Source: Caldilineaceae bacterium
GTDB taxonomy: Bacteria; Chloroflexota; Anaerolineae; Caldilineales; Caldilineaceae
Length of the DNA stretch: 7,667 bases
Assembly: GCA_028819675.1 (NCBI GenBank)
Contig: JAPPKT010000594.1
Span: 1-7,667, forward strand
Direction: 5' to 3'
In this document: one piece after another, positions 5,988 to 7,667 of the stretch
How the letters are laid out: every line of letters starts with the position of its first letter
Numbering within the stretch: the first letter of the stretch is position 1
Notes under the pieces: model-generated
What the model was told of the DNA's origin: nothing
The model's input: only the letters and a program-made list of their open reading frames with translations
Databases searched by the model: none
Translations under genes and position numbers: made by a program

Positions 5988-7169
5988 ATGACCACTGAGG
6001 AACAACAACCGACCCTCTATCAGGACGACCCCGAAGAGGAAGAACGTTACCTGGAGACCCGCGACGACGAAGCCAACATGGCCGTCGCCTCCTTCTGGCA
6101 GCTCATCTGGTGGCGTTATCGCCGCCATCGCGTCGCCGTCTTCTCCACCTTTGTCGTAATTGTCTTCTATCTGATCGCGGCCTTCAGCGAATTCGTGGCG
6201 CCTTACGACCCGGAGGCCAAGTTCGTCAAATACAAGTTGCACCCGCCGACCCCAATTCACATCGTCGATGCCGAGGGCAACTGGCGCATGCCCTTCATCT
6301 ACCAGACCATACGCGAGCGCGACCCGAAGACCTTCCGCAACACCTACCACGAGGACACCGAGATCATTTATCCCATCCGCTTTTTGCCTAAGGGCGAAGA
6401 ATATGAGCTTTGGGGTGAAGTTGCTGTGACCACCAAGCTGTTCGGTCTCGACGTGCCCCACGAAGAGCAGGGCTTCTTCCTTTTGGGCACCGACCGTCTT
6501 GGCCGCGACATGTTCTCCCGCGTCGCCTACGGCGCCCGCCTCTCCCTCTCCATCGGACTCATCGGCGTCGTCATTAGCCTCGTCCTCGGCATCCTCCTTG
6601 GCGGCCTCTCCGGCTACTACGGCGGCACCATCGATAATATTATCCAGCGCATCATCGAGTTTCTGCGTTCGATCCCCTCCATTCCCCTCTGGATGGGCCT
6701 CAGCGCCGCCCTGCCCCCCGGCTGGCCGATTCTATACGTCTATTTCAGCATTACCGTCATCCTCTCCTTCATCGGCTGGACCGGTATGGCCCGCGTCGTG
6801 CGTGGCAAGTTCCTGCAGTTGCGCGAGGAGGAGTTCGTCATGGCCGCGCGTTTCTCTGGCAGCGGCGAAATGCGCATCATCCTACGTCATATGCTGCCCT
6901 CCTTCCTCAGCCACATCATCGCCACCATGACGCTGGCCATCCCGACTATGATTCTCAGCGAGACCGCGCTCAGCTTCCTCGGTCTCGGCCTGCGCCCGCC
7001 CGCCATCAGCTGGGGCGTCCTCCTGCAGGAGGCCCAGAACATCAGCGCCGTCGCCATCGCTCCCTGGACCATGGTCGCCCCCGCCCTCATGGTCGTCATC
7101 GCCGTAACCGCCTTCAACTTCATGGGCGACGGCATGCGCGACGCCGCCGACCCCTACGCCAGCCTCTAA
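5988..7169 (+). CDS. ABC transporter permease, DppC family, with long periplasmic insertion
   Basis: This 393-residue partner permease is of the DppC/OppC type. Residues 1-30 form a very acidic cytoplasmic tail, FWQLIWWRYRRHRVAV (36-51) leads into the first span (about 48-68), and APYDPE (71-76) is typical of the family. Between this and the hallmark LGTDRLGRDMFSR (166-178) lie about 90 residues, against a few tens in standard DppC, so an extra extracytoplasmic segment is present. The later parts are canonical: YGARLSLSIG (181-190), SGYYGG, the EAA loop EEFVMAARFSGSGEMRIILR (281-300) with HMLPS, LSFLGLGLRPPAISWG (328-343) and a C-terminal DGMRDAADPY. No good Shine-Dalgarno site precedes the ATG (GGA around 5978 at best). 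The 87-base gap after the DppB-like gene is long for partner permeases but shows no terminator. The start is supported by the first span beginning about 48 residues in, though an internal start cannot be excluded. Confidence 0.93.
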   Translation: MTTEEQQPTLYQDDPEEEERYLETRDDEANMAVASFWQLIWWRYRRHRVAVFSTFVVIVFYLIAAFSEFVAPYDPEAKFVKYKLHPPTPIHIVDAEGNWRMPFIYQTIRERDPKTFRNTYHEDTEIIYPIRFLPKGEEYELWGEVAVTTKLFGLDVPHEEQGFFLLGTDRLGRDMFSRVAYGARLSLSIGLIGVVISLVLGILLGGLSGYYGGTIDNIIQRIIEFLRSIPSIPLWMGLSAALPPGWPILYVYFSITVILSFIGWTGMARVVRGKFLQLREEEFVMAARFSGSGEMRIILRHMLPSFLSHIIATMTLAIPTMILSETALSFLGLGLRPPAISWGVLLQEAQNISAVAIAPWTMVAPALMVVIAVTAFNFMGDGMRDAADPYASL

Positions 7170-7254
7170 CCGTCATTCCAGGTGTTTCGACTAGATCCGA
7201 TGCTCGCGACATTCACTAAAAGCTAAATACTACCTACCAAAAACTCACAATCTC

Positions 7255-7548
7255 ATGATCATCAAAGGCAGCGCCATCCCCGAACTGAACAACCGCAAAG
7301 GCTACGAGATCCGCGAAGTACAGGACCAGATCGACCACTTCGCCGTCCGTATCACAACGCCCGCCAACCCGTTCGAACCGGAGAAACACGGGGAGCGTCG
7401 CTTCTGGTACATCCTCGAGGGCGAGGCCACCGTCACCATCGACGGCGAAAGCACCACCGTCGGTCCCACCGACCTCATCCTGCTCGCCCCCTGGACCGAC
7501 CACAGCCTGCGCGCCGACAACTGGGTCCGCTGGATCTGCTTCGGATAG
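7255..7548 (+). CDS. Small single-domain cupin-fold protein
   Basis: This is a 97-residue protein with the cupin beta-barrel pattern: PFEPEKHGERRFWYILEG (39-56) as motif 1, ATVTIDGES (58-66), and GPTDLILLAPWTDHSL (70-85) as motif 2. Short cupins of this type act as small-molecule binding proteins, isomerases or dioxygenase-like enzymes, often beside sugar-utilisation genes. The usual metal set in motif 1 (His-x-His and Glu) is not intact. Aligned on LEG, the first His is Glu43, the second is His45, and the Glu position is Arg49; His83 fits the motif 2 ligand. It may bind metal differently or simply bind a ligand. No Shine-Dalgarno site is visible before the ATG, and the 85 bases after the permease (7170-7254) are relatively AT-rich with no clear promoter or terminator. 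It is on the same strand as the transporter and may be its metabolic companion; function is not assignable. Confidence 0.82.
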   Translation: MIIKGSAIPELNNRKGYEIREVQDQIDHFAVRITTPANPFEPEKHGERRFWYILEGEATVTIDGESTTVGPTDLILLAPWTDHSLRADNWVRWICFG

Positions 7549-7600
7549 CCTCGCCAGCCCGGAACGCACAACTCCCACACCGACAAAGGAAACGCAAACG

Positions 7601-7667
7601 ATGCCACGCAAGTTGAAGTTGGCCCTGATCGGCCTGGGCCGCCGCGGCCGCGGTGGGCACCTGCCAA
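7601..7667 (+). CDS. Gfo/Idh/MocA-family oxidoreductase, N-terminus (3' partial)
   Basis: The last 67 bases encode MPRKLKLALIGLGRRGRGGH and LP before the window ends. A basic start, a hydrophobic strand (LKLALIGLG) and the GxGxxG dinucleotide-binding turn (Gly11, Gly13, Gly16) mark the first beta-alpha unit of a Rossmann fold. The style KLALIGLGRRGRG...HLP is that of Gfo/Idh/MocA proteins, NAD(P)-dependent enzymes acting on sugars, inositols and related polyols. AAAGGA (7585-7590), 10 bases before the ATG, supports the start. It lies 52 bases after the cupin on the same strand and probably shares its transcript. Only 22 residues are seen, so the Rossmann call is firmer than the family call, and the substrate cannot be inferred. 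Confidence 0.72.
   Translation, partial: MPRKLKLALIGLGRRGRGGHLP

Noticed and set aside
7170..7254. The AT-rich gap before the cupin as a separate promoter
   Set aside because: I could not find a -35/-10 pair with acceptable spacing; TAAATA (7224-7229) lacks a -35 partner. A separate promoter remains possible but is not supported.

Overview
The window is a GC-rich stretch of bacterial chromosome with every supported gene on the + strand. Its core is an ABC importer locus of the oligopeptide/oligosaccharide (family 5) type: two tandem paralogous substrate-binding lipoproteins followed by two inner-membrane permeases. A small cupin protein and the start of a Gfo/Idh/MocA-type oxidoreductase lie downstream. 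Both binding proteins carry a twin-arginine motif directly in front of a lipobox and then an Ala/Glu/Pro-rich linker. Together with their mature N-terminal sequence style and the neighbouring Gfo/Idh/MocA gene, this recalls Chloroflexota (Anaerolineae/Caldilineae-like, often environmental or host-associated). That is recognition by style, not a database result; Poribacteria-like or other oligotrophic lineages remain possible.

Layout: (1) 1-448 holds the C-terminal tail of an unidentified protein, whose stop overlaps the start of a 125-residue membrane protein of unknown function. (2) 449-688 is a 240-base spacer with a good sigma70-like promoter candidate (525-553), a GC-rich stem-loop in the presumed leader (575-602) and a strong Shine-Dalgarno site. 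(3) 689-4822 holds two 674-residue binding proteins about 71% identical by hand alignment, clearly a gene duplication. Each is followed 18-22 bases after its stop by a stem-loop with similar architecture but different sequence. (4) 4905-7169 holds a DppB-like and a DppC-like permease; the latter has an unusually long extracytoplasmic insertion. (5) 7255-7667 holds a short cupin with incomplete metal-ligand motifs and the N-terminus of an NAD(P)-dependent oxidoreductase.

Working model: two lipid-anchored receptors of related but probably different specificity feed one permease heterodimer. Strong ribosome sites on both receptors, intercistronic hairpins and weak ribosome sites on the permeases would give the usual excess of receptor over channel. 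No ATP-binding subunit is encoded here, so it must lie downstream or elsewhere. The cupin and oxidoreductase hint that the cargo is a carbohydrate or polyol rather than a peptide, but this is context only. I see no mobile element, CRISPR array, tRNA, rRNA or convincing classical terminator. The window looks like an ordinary but well-structured transporter locus; the paired hairpins and the duplicated receptors are the parts most worth a second look.
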